Shown: in pieces, positions 1-11,586 of the stretch
How positions within the stretch are numbered: the first letter of the stretch is position 1
Layout of the letters: every line of letters starts with the position of its first letter
Source: Anticarsia gemmatalis
Lineage: Eukaryota; Arthropoda; Insecta; Lepidoptera; Erebidae
Assembly (NCBI RefSeq): GCF_050436995.1
Contig: NC_134756.1
Span: 5,642,001-5,706,000 of the forward strand
DNA length: 64,000 bases
Reading direction: 5' to 3'
Translations under genes and position numbers: made by a program
Notes under the pieces: generated by a model
What the model was told of the DNA's origin: nothing
Database searches by the model: none
Seen by the model: the letters and a program-made list of their open reading frames with translations, nothing else

Positions 1-397
1 TATTTTACTTCAGTTTGTTTTGTTTGAAATAATGCAATATTTTTTTATTAAAATCTAATAAATAAGTGACAAATATCCAAAAAAAAAATTTAATTGAGAT
101 AAAAGTTTTAAACGAAATTATTAGTTATATCATTAAAACAAATATATGTACTCATAAAGTTAATTGCATATTATGTTGTAGTTGTAAGTTGATTTATGTA
201 GGTACAATTTTAATAATTATTTTCGCCGTCGTAATGCAGTTTATAAATGTTTTAATAATAAAATAAAAACAATAATAAAAGTCTGTATCTTGTATGTAGT
301 CACAATCTAAACGTAAAAAAACATATACCTACAATATAATTTTGAACTTAACAAATATGGAATGCCCGTAAGATTTACCCCTTATTGCATGTTCATC

Positions 398-622
398 TTT
401 TTTTTTTTTTTTTTTTTTTTTACAACTCCCGCACTAAGAATTGCTCTTGTGTCGCGGGGACTTTTACAAACACACAAACAACGGACACAAAGCACAACCA
501 GACCCGAAGCAAATATTTGTGGATCGCACAAATAATTGCTCCGTGTGGGAATCGAACCCACGACCTCCCGACGCAGTTGTATTGGCGTGGTGACCTAAAC
601 CACTGCGCCACGGAGGCAGTCA
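398..622 (-). mobile_element. tRNA-derived SINE, minus orientation
   Basis: On the minus strand this reads as a tRNA-like head followed by an unrelated body and a poly(A) tail. The A box is TGGCGCAGTGG (complement of 600-610) and the B box is GGTTCGATTCC (complement of 548-558), the internal RNA polymerase III promoter of a tRNA gene. The tail appears on + as an uninterrupted T run at 398-421. The body reads through a CCCGCGACAC segment and GCGGGAGTTG before the tail. This is the usual layout of lepidopteran SINEs, which are copied by LINE machinery. The long pure tail and intact boxes suggest a fairly young copy. Short open frames on either strand here come from the SINE and are not genes. 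I could not define the target-site duplication. Confidence 0.9.
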
Positions 623-679
623 ATCTCTGGATATAATATCGTATTCATAACTTTTAAACTCTCGCGTTGCATGATTATG

Positions 680-804
680 TATAATAGAATACGGGAATTA
701 ACGCGAACACTCATTTTACCTTAAAATACCTAACGTTTCGGCGCAGGTTGCACTCGCCGTGGTCCCAGGGCCTGGGACCACGGCGATTTCCGTATTCTAT
801 TATA
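680..804. mobile_element. Small MITE-like element with terminal inverted repeats and a central palindrome
   Basis: TATAATAGAATACGG at 680-694 is repeated in inverse as CCGTATTCTATTATA at 790-804, a perfect 15-bp terminal inverted repeat. Near the right end is a palindrome at 755-785 with 15-bp perfect arms (CGCCGTGGTCCCAGG) around one central G. The layout fits a miniature non-autonomous DNA transposon. It has no coding capacity. The target duplication is unclear because the flanks are AT-rich. Confidence 0.55.
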
Positions 805-2019
805 TATAATATCGTATTGCTCCTACAAATTTGTGATTAGAATAAAATTATGGCCTAACTAGGTTAGTGAGTATTTCCTTGTTCATCAAAGCCATAATTA
901 AAGTTTAATACTAAACTGCAATTACCGATTAAACGGAGCCCTCCTCTGCGTAGACGCAGATTTTAAAAATAACTGAAAAAAACCTTCAGTGCATCGCGTA
1001 TCGCATTGATGGTTAAAAATTGACACGCAATGTAGAGGCAATTCTTAACTCCCTCTTTGCGTGAGTTATAATAAGCATTTGCAATATATAAGGCATATAA
1101 AAAAACAATATTGATGTATTACGCGCAGGTATAAATATTACTTATTTTTATAACGTTAATTTACCCAATTTAGGTATGTCCTATAGAGAATAAAAATTAA
1201 ATGTTTGTCATATTGAAAGCCAGCTTAATGATGATTACAATAATACGGAGGATGTACCTAATCCATATTTCCATAATATAATAAGAGAATTTAAACACGA
1301 AACCTCTTTTACGATTTAATAGCTAAACCGCTTAATTTTTTTTTGAAATCTCCCCTAAGTAGCTGAATAGGAGATAAAACTTGGTACGCGAACGAGACTA
1401 TTTAAGAGGTAGTAAATATATTAATATATTAAATACATGCATTAAACTTATAAGCTACAATACAATGTCCCTCAAAAACGCACGAGCGTTTTGTCTTACA
1501 CAAGAAATACTTACTTAATTAATTAGTACGTAATTCTAACAATAATGATATCGTTTATTAAGCTGAGGTATTGAGGATAATTTTTTTAGCTTAGATTAAA
1601 GCTTAAAGGATGTTTGTGTGTATCTGTATCGCAATAGTACCTAATATTTAGAATCATAATAAGGTAATATCCTCAAATAAGTAATAATAATTTTTAAAAA
1701 TATTTTTATCTCTATCTACATTAATAAATACGTGTACAAACTTGGATAAACACATATTGAGAAGAGTATGAGCACAGCATAAGGATATAAGTATATGTGC
1801 AGAGAAACATAATCCTAGCCTGAAGAATTAGTTCAGTTTGACGATTGCGTCGGTTATCTACTCGGAAATCGCTAGGCTACTCCGATAACAATAGAGTAAA
1901 GCATACGATATCGATAAATTTTATATAATTTGTGGTAGGATGTATCCGCGGATGGGTAAAACAAGGCATTAAATATCCTGCACTACCGCATCAATTTTCA
2001 TAAATATTTCTTGTTGCAG

Positions 2020-3178
2020 TATATCGTCTTCCTATTCCCTCTTCATCACCGCCCCAGTCTTCGTCTGCCCCGCGCTGTGACGTCACTTCAAGCGGCAAGA
2101 GAAAACGTTCATGGTCCCGGGCGGTGTTTAGCAACCTTCAGCGAAAAGGCCTAGAAAGACGGTTTCAAATACAAAAGTATATTACGAAGCCCGACAGGCG
2201 GCAACTCGCTGCGACGTTAGGCCTAACTGATGCTCAGGTATGTTGTTGTATTACTATAACAAAGTTCATATGCAATCAATTCCCTATCATAGTAAATACT
2301 ATTTATATTTTGGTGCCTGTACTTATATTCATTAATTAGGTATAAGTAGGTATGTATCTTACCGAAAGCAAACAGAAAATGATTTCGGCACAAGTTTTCT
2401 GCGATTTTCTCCATTTCAGCCAAACAGTTTAGTTTTAGAATAATTAATGAACTAGCCGACCCGTATTCCATTATAATCTTCTTTTAAACACACCTTCAAC
2501 AATAATTCAGCCAATTTGGACAAAAACTTATTGAATTAAAAACAAAACTTTCCCAGTAATAAACAAAGTAAATTAGTAAGCGCTAATTATATATTATAAG
2601 TTTTTCTTTATTTTTATTTCTAGTGATATCTAGTAATAAAAATAAAGAAAAACCTGGATAAGTAGCTATCGCTGTATTTATTCGATAACATAAAATATGG
2701 CGGTATTGTAGTTATACGATTACTGATCATGAGGTTTGTAACGTGCCCCGTGTACTTATTATGTACCTACTTGTCTATAGTAGTAGGCTATAGCAAAGTA
2801 ATTGGCGAAACGCTAGTGTACCTACATATTTTATACACCTTCGCCTACAACTTCGAATATAACAGGAGTGAGGTGAACTATAGGTACGTCAGACGAACGT
2901 TTGGCGCGATCCCACTATAGCTGCATATTGAACACAAGTCGGGATATTTGAAAGCCGTTAATTACGAACTACCGATTCATATTTTGTAAATCAAAATCTA
3001 AATCCAAATAATTTATCAACAGGTTAAAGTGTGGTTTCAAAATCGTCGGATGAAGTGGCGACACACGAAGGAAGGTCGCGGAGGAATACCTGGTGCAACG
3101 AGCCTGCCTGGTCGAGACCCCGACTCATCCACGATAGACGATAACGAGGACATCGACGTAGATACGCTTAGCGATTAA
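2020..3178 (+). CDS. H2.0: H2.0/HLX-type homeobox transcription factor, C-terminal exons (partial)
   Basis: Two exons, 2,020-2,237 and 3,023-3,178, with GT-AG boundaries (CAG|GTATGT and TCAACAG|GTT). The reading frame opens with a Ser/Pro-rich linker, then KRKRSWSRAVFSNLQRKGLE and the rest of a homeodomain. Helix 3 reads VKVWFQNRRMKWRHTKEG, with W48, F49, Q50, N51 and R53 in standard numbering. SWSRAVFSNLQRKGLE and KYITKPDRRQLAA are typical of Drosophila H2.0 and vertebrate HLX. The intron splits the homeodomain between residues 44 and 45, an intron site used in several homeobox families. After the homeodomain comes an acidic tail (IDDNEDIDVDTLSD) and a TAA stop. The protein binds DNA in the nucleus; in flies H2.0 is expressed in visceral mesoderm (family knowledge). 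The N-terminal exons are not in the window. Possible poly(A) signals lie at 3,207 and 3,896. Confidence 0.95.
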
Positions 3179-5041
3179 ACCGAAGCAATATGCTGTAGTG
3201 TACCTAAATAAAAACGCTAAAATACTCGCGATTTATAGTGGCTTTTTAAAAAAGATTAGAAGAATAAGTAGCAGCTTTTCTCTGCCTCTTTCACGACTCA
3301 TGGATAAGAGTCGAATAACCATTAGACAGGCGACAGGAAAAGTTTAAATAAAAATTGTTAATTTTTCATTTGATAAGCAAATGGTACTTTTACGGCCGTG
3401 GCGAAACGAGCCGTTTTAGAGGCGAATTGAAATTTACTTTTGGAGGGCGAGAAATTTCAAATGGTGGAATTTGATTTGGAGGACATAGTGTGAATTCTGA
3501 TTACCCAAATGCTTTTGAAAGTAAATAAAAAAGAATTATATAGGGAAATCTTTATCATAATGTTTCTTACTTAGGTGCCGGAAACGACAAGCTTGTAACT
3601 AATAATAACGTAAATAACAGTTGAAATAGTCCCTACATGGATTTAATTTCATCGTCAAATAGAAAACAGTAAGGGTCAGTTTCACGACTTACGGATAAGT
3701 GTCTGATAGCGTACCTAATATATAAAATAACTGCGAATGTATAAATATATCGTCAAGATTCAATCTCAGCTAACCGAAACCTATCCATAAGTAGTGAAAC
3801 CAGCCATTAGTATATTTTGTATCAGATTATATTTTTATAGATCTATTAATTTATTATTTTTATATTTTGTAAATACGTAAAGAACATATTTTAAGAATAA
3901 ATACATACCTTTACTGAAATTTCTATCATGTATTTTTGGTGAGGACGTGTTACCTTTCAACTAGGGTTTTTTTTGAGATTAGACGCTTTATCTTTCTAGC
4001 TACACAGCGAGGCGCGAGGCGTTCACACATAAGAGTAATTAACCATAATACAGTTAAAAATCCTGGTAAAGACTTCCTAAATCTTATTATACTTATAATC
4101 TTATTTTACTTCCTCGCGAAGACTTTTCCTTTTTTTAGACTAGAGAATGTAAATAGACAGTCCAAATTACGTCTGGATCAATTCACTACCGGCTGGTTGA
4201 GGCCGTCAGCGACAGGTAGGATACAGCAGTCGAAACCGCTAAAAGAGCGCGCGCTCTATTCCAGCTTTTCAAGCGATTTCGGTTTGTAAGTTATGTTGAT
4301 ATAGCTTTAAATATAGACTGAAACGGCTCGCCACGCTACTGTCCTTCCATTGTGAATTGAGCCCAGTATCTAGTCAATACTAATCCAATATTTGGTATTA
4401 ATAATCCCTACTGCAATATATTTTTGACGAAAAAGAAATTACTAACCAATTTTTGAGTCGAGTTCACTATCTTTATAATGACGACAGCTGTTGTCCAACA
4501 AATCATATTGAATCGTGGCATTTGCGACTAAGCCATTGCATGCTACTAAGAACACGCCTTGCAGGGGAATGTCTGAAGGTTACAGTAAATAAGAGTACAT
4601 TGTGTTGCAATACATCTCTTTTATTACATTTAATCAATTTACAATTAAAAGAGCTGCTCTACACAAACAAGATATAAATTACATAAAACGCAATGAAATA
4701 AATACATGAAAGATACCAGCTTTCTGGTCAATGATAAAATAAAAAAAATACACTGGGATAAGTTGACAGTTAAGGAAAGGTAAACACTAAAACCAAGTTA
4801 TACAATTCATAAACCAAGTTCATCAAATTATTATATTTTAGCAATATACATTATATTTAATAGTTGTGAAACTGTAAACCCACGAACAAAGAGTTCAACC
4901 TATGGACCTTATGTTCTAAGATATGTTTAACATAAACATACTAGCTACTTACAACATACTAAATACATACAAATACATTACATACATTTGAATAGCTACA
5001 CCACCTATTTTGGCATTAATATAATTTAAATACTCCTCTAT
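3179..5041. other. Intergenic stretch between two convergent genes (3' UTRs)
   Basis: The homeobox gene on + and CLASRP on - run toward each other here. AATAAA at 3,896-3,901 could end the homeobox transcript. TTTATT at 4,620-4,625, which is AATAAA on the minus strand, could end CLASRP and would give it a 3' UTR of about 420 bases. The few open frames here lack conserved features and are probably chance. I see no other feature. Confidence 0.6.
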
Positions 5042-8000
5042 CTAATAATCTACAAGTTTCACTTTGTTTTTAGAGTAAGGTTCCTGCCCCTCTTTGTTAT
5101 AATCCTGTGATGAAGAATTGTTGTGTTCTGGATGTCTGAATCCGTGGCCTTTATACCCTCCTCTGAAACCGTAAGGTCTCCTTCTCCCAGGATTATAATT
5201 ATCATCTTTCCACCTATTTTCATACGACTGATTTTCATGTCTGTTGTAGTTATCATAGCGATTATTTGGTTCGCGGTTAGCGTACTTATCGTATCGGTTT
5301 GGATAATTCTGGGGTCTCTCCTCGTTATTCCTTCGTTCTTCTTTCATTTCAACATCTTGGAAGCGTCTTCTTGATTCAGGTTGATGTGGAACTTCCATCG
5401 GTTCAACTGCTCTCGGCGGTCTGTACGACGTTGATGGTTCTCTGTTAGCTTCCCAAACTGGTATTCGCTTTTCTTGGGGAGGTGACGCGCTCCTTGATTT
5501 ACTTTTCTCTTCTCGTTTCTTCTCTTGAGTAGTTGACTCTCTGCAAGGAAAAATAGATGACGTAAGAAGACCCTGTTCGACATAAAACTTGTTAAGGGCG
5601 TGTTTGTGTTGTAAGCGAGTACATACACAGCTTTATGACTAAAAGTTTTATATTTCATGATATTTGATCGTATTGATAATTAAAATTCGCGGTAGCTAAA
5701 ATTATTCAACAATAAAATTTTAGTACCTAGATGATGAACGGCTACGACTTTTATTCGAATCTTCATCACTCGATCGTCTATTCTGCTGGTGTCGCATTTC
5801 ACGCTGCCTGCAACAAAAACTACTATTGAACGAGTCTATAATATACGATGCCATAAAATAAAAACATTTGATATCATAGGCGTTTCCCGAAATTATAAAT
5901 TCAAATGCCGTTAAAGCAGGTGTTTTATTTACGCACGAATTTACGAGCGAAGATCATTTTAGTAATGTAAATAACGATTATTGCATCATAACCATAATGT
6001 TATATGTAGTCTGAATTATATTTCCAGGAAACATAACGAGGTATATAACTAATGTCTGGCGAAATTAATCGTTTGATCTAATTCTTCACGAAGTATGCAG
6101 GTTAATTATAATGTGAGTGAATACAGACTTGCGCCTCAGTTTGATGGCTAACTCTCTCATCTCCTCGTCGCGGCGCGCCTGGCGCCGGCTCTCCCGCTCC
6201 AGCCGCTCCGCCTCCGCACGCTTGTCCGCGCGCACTGCAACAACAAAGACACATATGAGTAACGACCATAATAATATTGACTGTATAAAGTGGTGGTAAA
6301 TATGCAGTTCGTACTCAAGAAAGCCTTTCTAAAAAGATGTCTTAACCCTATGGTATGAAACTATATCATTAAATTTTAATTCCTTAACAGTCATGAAAAA
6401 TGTATTTTGTAGATTATTGTCATCCAATGATAAACATAAGGTTACTTTGTTCGACCGTTCTCAACAATGATCACAAGTTATTTATGACGCTTATATCAGA
6501 TAATTTATTCATAAGACCATTAAATATGTGCATACAAAGGATACACACAATTATAAATATTAAATTTATTGACCCGACAATACATTTATTAGCTATTCCA
6601 TTAATAATAATTTACCGTGATATATTAATAGTCACGTATCATTACTCTGTAGATTACAAAGATTACAAATACTCAGGCTTATAAATACACACCAAGATTA
6701 TTCTCGTAATTTCTCGTAATGTATTATATAAAGTCAAAGATATTCATTAAAACCATCTAATTATCCATTTAAGAAACCGAAAACCTAGCAATACTATCCG
6801 TAAACTTAAAATTTTAAATATATCATACTGTCAATGCTATTTCAACATCAACATGTTTGAACTTATATAAAACTCACGCTGCCTTGATAACTGTGCCTGC
6901 ATTTTCCTCTTGAGTTTTTCTTTCAGCGTCAGCGTTTCACGCGACGGTCCCTGCAATAATACACATGTTTATTTCATCATCATCTCTGCGGAACCAACTC
7001 TTAACTGAGAAAGGTTCCATAGGCAAAGGGGTTTGGTAAGTAATAACTAAATAAAAATTACATTGAATGAGGTTGTAGTAAACTTACTTAAATAAAATAG
7101 GATATACATGAAAAACGGTACATAATAAATATAATTAATTTGTACAATAAAGTAATAAGGGTCTATTAAGGTGATAAAAATTAAAACCCTACTGCATTAC
7201 AAAGATTTTCTGTTTAGTTTAACTTACAAATGGAAGACATTTAAACAGTTGTTGTTCAAGCAATGAAATGAGCAAGATAATTATAATATGCTTTGGAATC
7301 AAATATACATACAATAGTCATGGAAATAGCAGGTTTTATAAAAGTATACTGTCACATCGAAGAATGGTCTCTCATCTTACGAAGGCATACGGGTCCCACA
7401 CAAAGTGCGTTGTCGAATCATGTGATACAACTATGAGAACTGTTTCTCTTTTTTAATATTCTGAGGTTACGGAGGCAATGCATACTGCGTCGAATCGTCA
7501 AGCAAACCTAAGCAAGATTGATAATCACGTCAACGCCCGAGATTACAGTAGTAAAAATGTTTTTGCACAAGCAGCATAGATAAATATGTTATTTTCAATA
7601 CAGATAACAGAAAGTAGAGTTATTAGTTTTAATAACTATTGCATCTTCCGCGTCAGGGGATTTTGTTTTGTCTGAATCACAAGATTCGGCAACATGTAGT
7701 AGTTTCATGTGTGAGGGCCCAAAAGCGAAATAATTTGCTGTCGTAAAAACTACTGGCCAGTAATGTCGTAAGGTGCTAAAATGAAAGCAGAACAAAGTTA
7801 TTAAAGCAAATGATTCTTACTGACTTTGGAGCTGGATCCAGACAATCGTAACTGATTCTGGTTTGAATTGGATTTATTGCCAACCGCCATTCTGGAAAAA
7901 ACAATATTGTATCAATTAGAAACTCAGTTAAACTGATAATCATACTTAAACCAAGCTGTCATGAATAAGCTGAGTAGGAAAGCACTAAGTAAATAATTAT

Positions 8001-11000
8001 TTACATCAGTTTGTGATATACGAAACAGAGCTACGAAATACCAATACAATAAGAAAACGTCGGATGAAACGACAATTGAGAAGACAGCATAGATTTTAAG
8101 AGATTTTGTCTTGTTGTGGTTTGCTAAAGATATTATAAAAATAAAGTTAAATTAATCAAACTTACTTGTTTTTCGGATCATCATTAGATTCAGTAGAATC
8201 TGAGTCCATGGACAGCTCGCTAGATGAGTGGTCTTCCTTGCGACGACCATAGTACCGCGGCACGGAGGGCTTGCTGTCACGATGTCTATCACTACTGTTA
8301 ACAGAATAATACCAATTAACAACTCAACTAAGTGCATATTCCACAACAGTATTGTTCTCATCCTGTTGCATTCAACAAACTCACCTCGGCCTCTTTATAA
8401 ATCACATCATCACAATAATAATAAAACAAGCTTACCTTTCATAAGACATCGACCTGGAGTTATTACGCTTTGCATAACCACTAGCATAACTGGAAAATAC
8501 AAATCCCATTAGTCTTTCGCCAAGAATGCAAATTGATTGTTTAGAATGTGATAAAAGCAAAATACAAACTTTGCGGGGCTTCGAGAATATCTGTTTCTAC
8601 GGTTACGTGACCTTGACCGTGACCTTGTTCTTCTGTACGCTGGGCTGTAGGATCGCGATCGTGACCTTGAGGATACTGAACGTGATCTTGAAGAACGCGA
8701 CTTCCTCCACGAGCGCGACCGAGATCTCGAACGAGACCTGGATCGCGACCGCGATCGGGAGAACGACCTCGATCTCGAGTTTGGTCCAGAAGGTCCTATT
8801 GGTCGAGTACGCCTATCGTGCTGTGTTGGTGATCTAAAAAAAACAAGAAAACCTATAAATATTGCACTTTAGCTTGACACTATTAGTTAAGTAAACGCTT
8901 TGAAAAACTCACCTGCCGCGCGGTTTTCGAGCTACATCAGCATACAGCATCTTAAGATTTTGTTTAACCTTATCGGCATACAAAGGTTTAGCTGTAGCTG
9001 CTGTTAAAAAAAAACCAAATCAATTACATGACACAAGAAACTATTTTTCGACATAGATATCAAGAGTTTTTTAAACTCACGTTGCTTGACCTCCTCCTCT
9101 TCACCACCAAAAGAAGTGATGAACTCAATACTTTCACCAGCTTCTGGTGAAGGACTTCTGCTTGGTGAATGACTAGGGGATCGAGTCGGTAATGACGATG
9201 GAGCTGCATAACTCGGTGGACTGACTACACGCGTTGCTAGCTTTTTATCACTGAAAAACCAGTTGAAAATAAAATATATGGACTATTAGACCAAAAAAGT
9301 AGTTATATCTTGCAACAGGTCTACTAACCGATGTGCTCGCCTCTCTCTCCTACTTTTCCTTCCAGAAAACATGGCTTTTTCCTTCTCTTCCCTTAGCAAT
9401 TGTTTTTGATGTTCAGCATCATCAGCATCTCCAGTAAGAAATGAGAATAGATCACAGCCAGCCATGCCAAACTGAGGTCCCACTGCATTTAACTCATGAG
9501 CCTGTGCTCATAAACAATCATATAAGCAAGAGTACGGAAAAATTGAACCAAAAATAATTTATTTAAGTAATTAAATGCACTGTTTCAAAAGTCACTTAAC
9601 ATTTTTTATCTCCAGACACTTTTTGTATTTTACAAAATGCATGTTTAAATAAGCGAAAAGCTTGTCAGAAGTAAAATATCATAAAATTCCATTATAAAAT
9701 GGCAAAAGTAAAATATTCAGAGCAAGAACAAAAATTTGAAAACAATATGCATATCAATAAAAAACATCTATTGTTTCCAGCAAATATTTTATGTATGTTA
9801 TAGCACATAACTCATATAGTAAACAAAAACAGAACATGCATAATGCATAAAAATACATTACATAACTGACCTGGGAAGCCTCCATTTTGTTAACATCAAT
9901 ACTGAGGTCCACATCAATGATTTCCAGATCGGAATCATCATCAGAATCTTTTTGTTCATCTTTTTCTTTTTTGGGTTCCACTTTTTCTTTCTTTTGATCC
10001 ACTTTTTTAGTCTCAGGGCCTGTAATTTAATACTACATGCCATAAGAATACCCACAAAGTCCCTAGTGTTTACTACCCTGTGACCAAACTTTGGTAACCG
10101 TCAAACATCACAGCAGGTTGAATAGTAAAGCTGAATCTACCGTTAGAACCAGAGGGGTGTGCTCCCGTATCACTATAATTGTATCCTATAGCAGCACCAG
10201 AGCCTTTCTTTTCATGAAGTTTCTCTTTTTGACTCTCTTTTTCTTCAATTGTGACACCAAACTGTTCTTCTATAGCCAACTGCTGCAGGAATTTGTCCTC
10301 ACCTATAAACATAACAAAAAATAATGTAAATATAAGAGTAACAATAATAAATAAAACAAATACATTAAGGTAGTAATTATAAATTAAGAATTAAACAACT
10401 AAAAACAAAATACTCACTTATTCCCAGAAAGACATTCTGGGCAAGAATCCTGTATCTCTCATAATTACATTGTCTTTCTTCTGGGCTCAGATCCTCTGGA
10501 GGTACTTCTGGGTTTCTCACTTCAGGAATATAATCCAAGTGAGCTCGCACATCAAATCGGTCTATCATGTTGTTTGTATCGCCTTGCCATGGCATCCTAA
10601 ACAAAATATAAATATTCAAGGAACTGCATAATAAAGCCTCACAGAAAGTTATTTGAAACTATGTATGTGAAGACTACCAGTTAATACTATAGTGATACTC
10701 TTTTACTTGTTAAATACTTACATAATAGCTGGTCCTTCGCCAGCCGCGGCAATAGCCGGATCCAAATGTACTTTGCATGGTCGTCCGTGAAGCTGCAAAA
10801 ATTGCGTCGGCTCTGCTTTCTAAAAAAGCACACCGATAAGCATTTTAAAGAATAATCTTCGGAAATACGTAATAAAAAAATAGTTTTAAAAATTTAAAAA
10901 AAAACCACAAACGATTGGCTCACAATTTTTTCATAGAAATCCTTGCGGCGCTCCGCCCTTCGCCGATAGTCAACAATCATTCCGCGGATCATCCGTTCCT

Positions 11001-11022
11001 GCTTTCGCGCTTCGTGCCACAT
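5042..11022 (-). CDS. CLASRP: CLASRP orthologue, CLK4-associating serine/arginine-rich protein (16 exons)
   Basis: Exons on the minus strand: 11022-10924, 10819-10722, 10596-10418, 10302-10077, 10019-9871, 9501-9329, 9250-9081, 9000-8913, 8833-8570, 8489-8436, 8294-8166, 7891-7825, 6950-6878, 6234-6129, 5807-5727, 5540-5042. The protein starts MWHEARKQERMIRGMIVDY and continues with MPWQGDTNNMIDRFDVRAHL (about residues 67-86) and CNYERYR (about 109-115), the hallmarks of the DRY_EERY (SWAP N-terminal) domain of CLASRP/SWAP2. An acidic region, GRKSRRERR, SPPSYA and FITSFGG follow, as in vertebrate CLASRP. Exon 9 encodes a dense RS domain (about residues 410-470). Exons 13-15 encode a charged helical block (KEKLKRKMQAQLSRQ onward), and the last exon adds an Asn/Tyr/Arg/Gly-rich tail. 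Length is about 817 residues, against roughly 670 in human (from memory). The family is nuclear, binds CLK kinases and affects alternative splicing. All phases agree except exon 4 to 5, which is one base out (see findings). Confidence 0.96.
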
Positions 11023-11586
11023 TGTTGTGCCTTGTAGATAAATTTATCACCATTGATAAATAATACTCAACAACTAATTTGCGATATTAACGCAAAATTT
11101 AGTTTACTATATCAATTTATCCGTAGAGATTCGATTTTTTACGACTACGACGTTTTTCTATTCGTGCGCCATCTTGTAAAAAATTAACCTGCCTCAATCG
11201 ATAGTGTCGTGACGTGCTAGCAGGTGGTAAAAAAAAAATTATGTCAGTATAGTTTTGACTCTCAAGTACGTACGTAACAATAAGAAATATTTATTTTAAA
11301 TTGTTAATAAACACAGTTACCATTATAACAGATTTTGTACAATAAATCACATGTTACACGAGTTACGAAGGTACCCGAATTAGTACCATTTCTAGTCACT
11401 GCAGGAGATCATCACTAGTGAAATGCGTACAGAAACTTCGTTCGAAAACAGTTATAAGTTATCAATATTTCACAAGTATTCAATTAAGAATCACTGTTTA
11501 TATAAAATTGTATAAATTTTTTGACTGTACAGCAAGGAAAAAAGTGGGGAAGAAAAAAATATTATTGAAAATTGGTTATATTTATT
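11023..11586. promoter_or_regulatory. Gap between the methyltransferase 3' end and the CLASRP start
   Basis: These 564 bases lie between two genes on the same minus strand. They must hold the 3' UTR of the methyltransferase-like gene (TTTATT at 11,290-11,295 is AATAAA on -) and the CLASRP promoter and 5' UTR. I cannot place the CLASRP transcription start from sequence alone. No further feature is visible. Confidence 0.5.

Larger units (their letters stand above)
1..2019. other. Non-coding DNA upstream of the homeobox exons, probably intron
   Basis: This AT-rich stretch ends at a splice acceptor (TTGTTGCAG, 2,011-2,019) that opens the first visible homeobox exon, so at least its right part is intronic. 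It contains a SINE (398-622) and a small palindromic element (680-804), listed separately. I see no exon that would supply the N-terminal part of the homeobox protein; it probably lies to the left of the window. Confidence 0.7.

Noticed and set aside
385..636. Open frames on both strands over the T run and tRNA-like sequence
   Set aside because: They are products of the SINE, with its tRNA-like head and poly(A) tail, and not genes.
3936..4289. 117-codon plus-strand frame after the homeobox gene
   Set aside because: It lacks an ATG start in good context, has no recognisable domain, and lies in a region of convergent 3' UTRs.
8526..8837. 103-codon plus-strand frame
   Set aside because: It is the antisense shadow of the CLASRP RS-domain exon, where repeated Arg/Ser codons leave the other strand open.
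10073..10320. Frames on both strands opposite CLASRP exon 4
   Set aside because: The minus-strand frame is CLASRP exon 4 itself; the plus-strand frame is its shadow.
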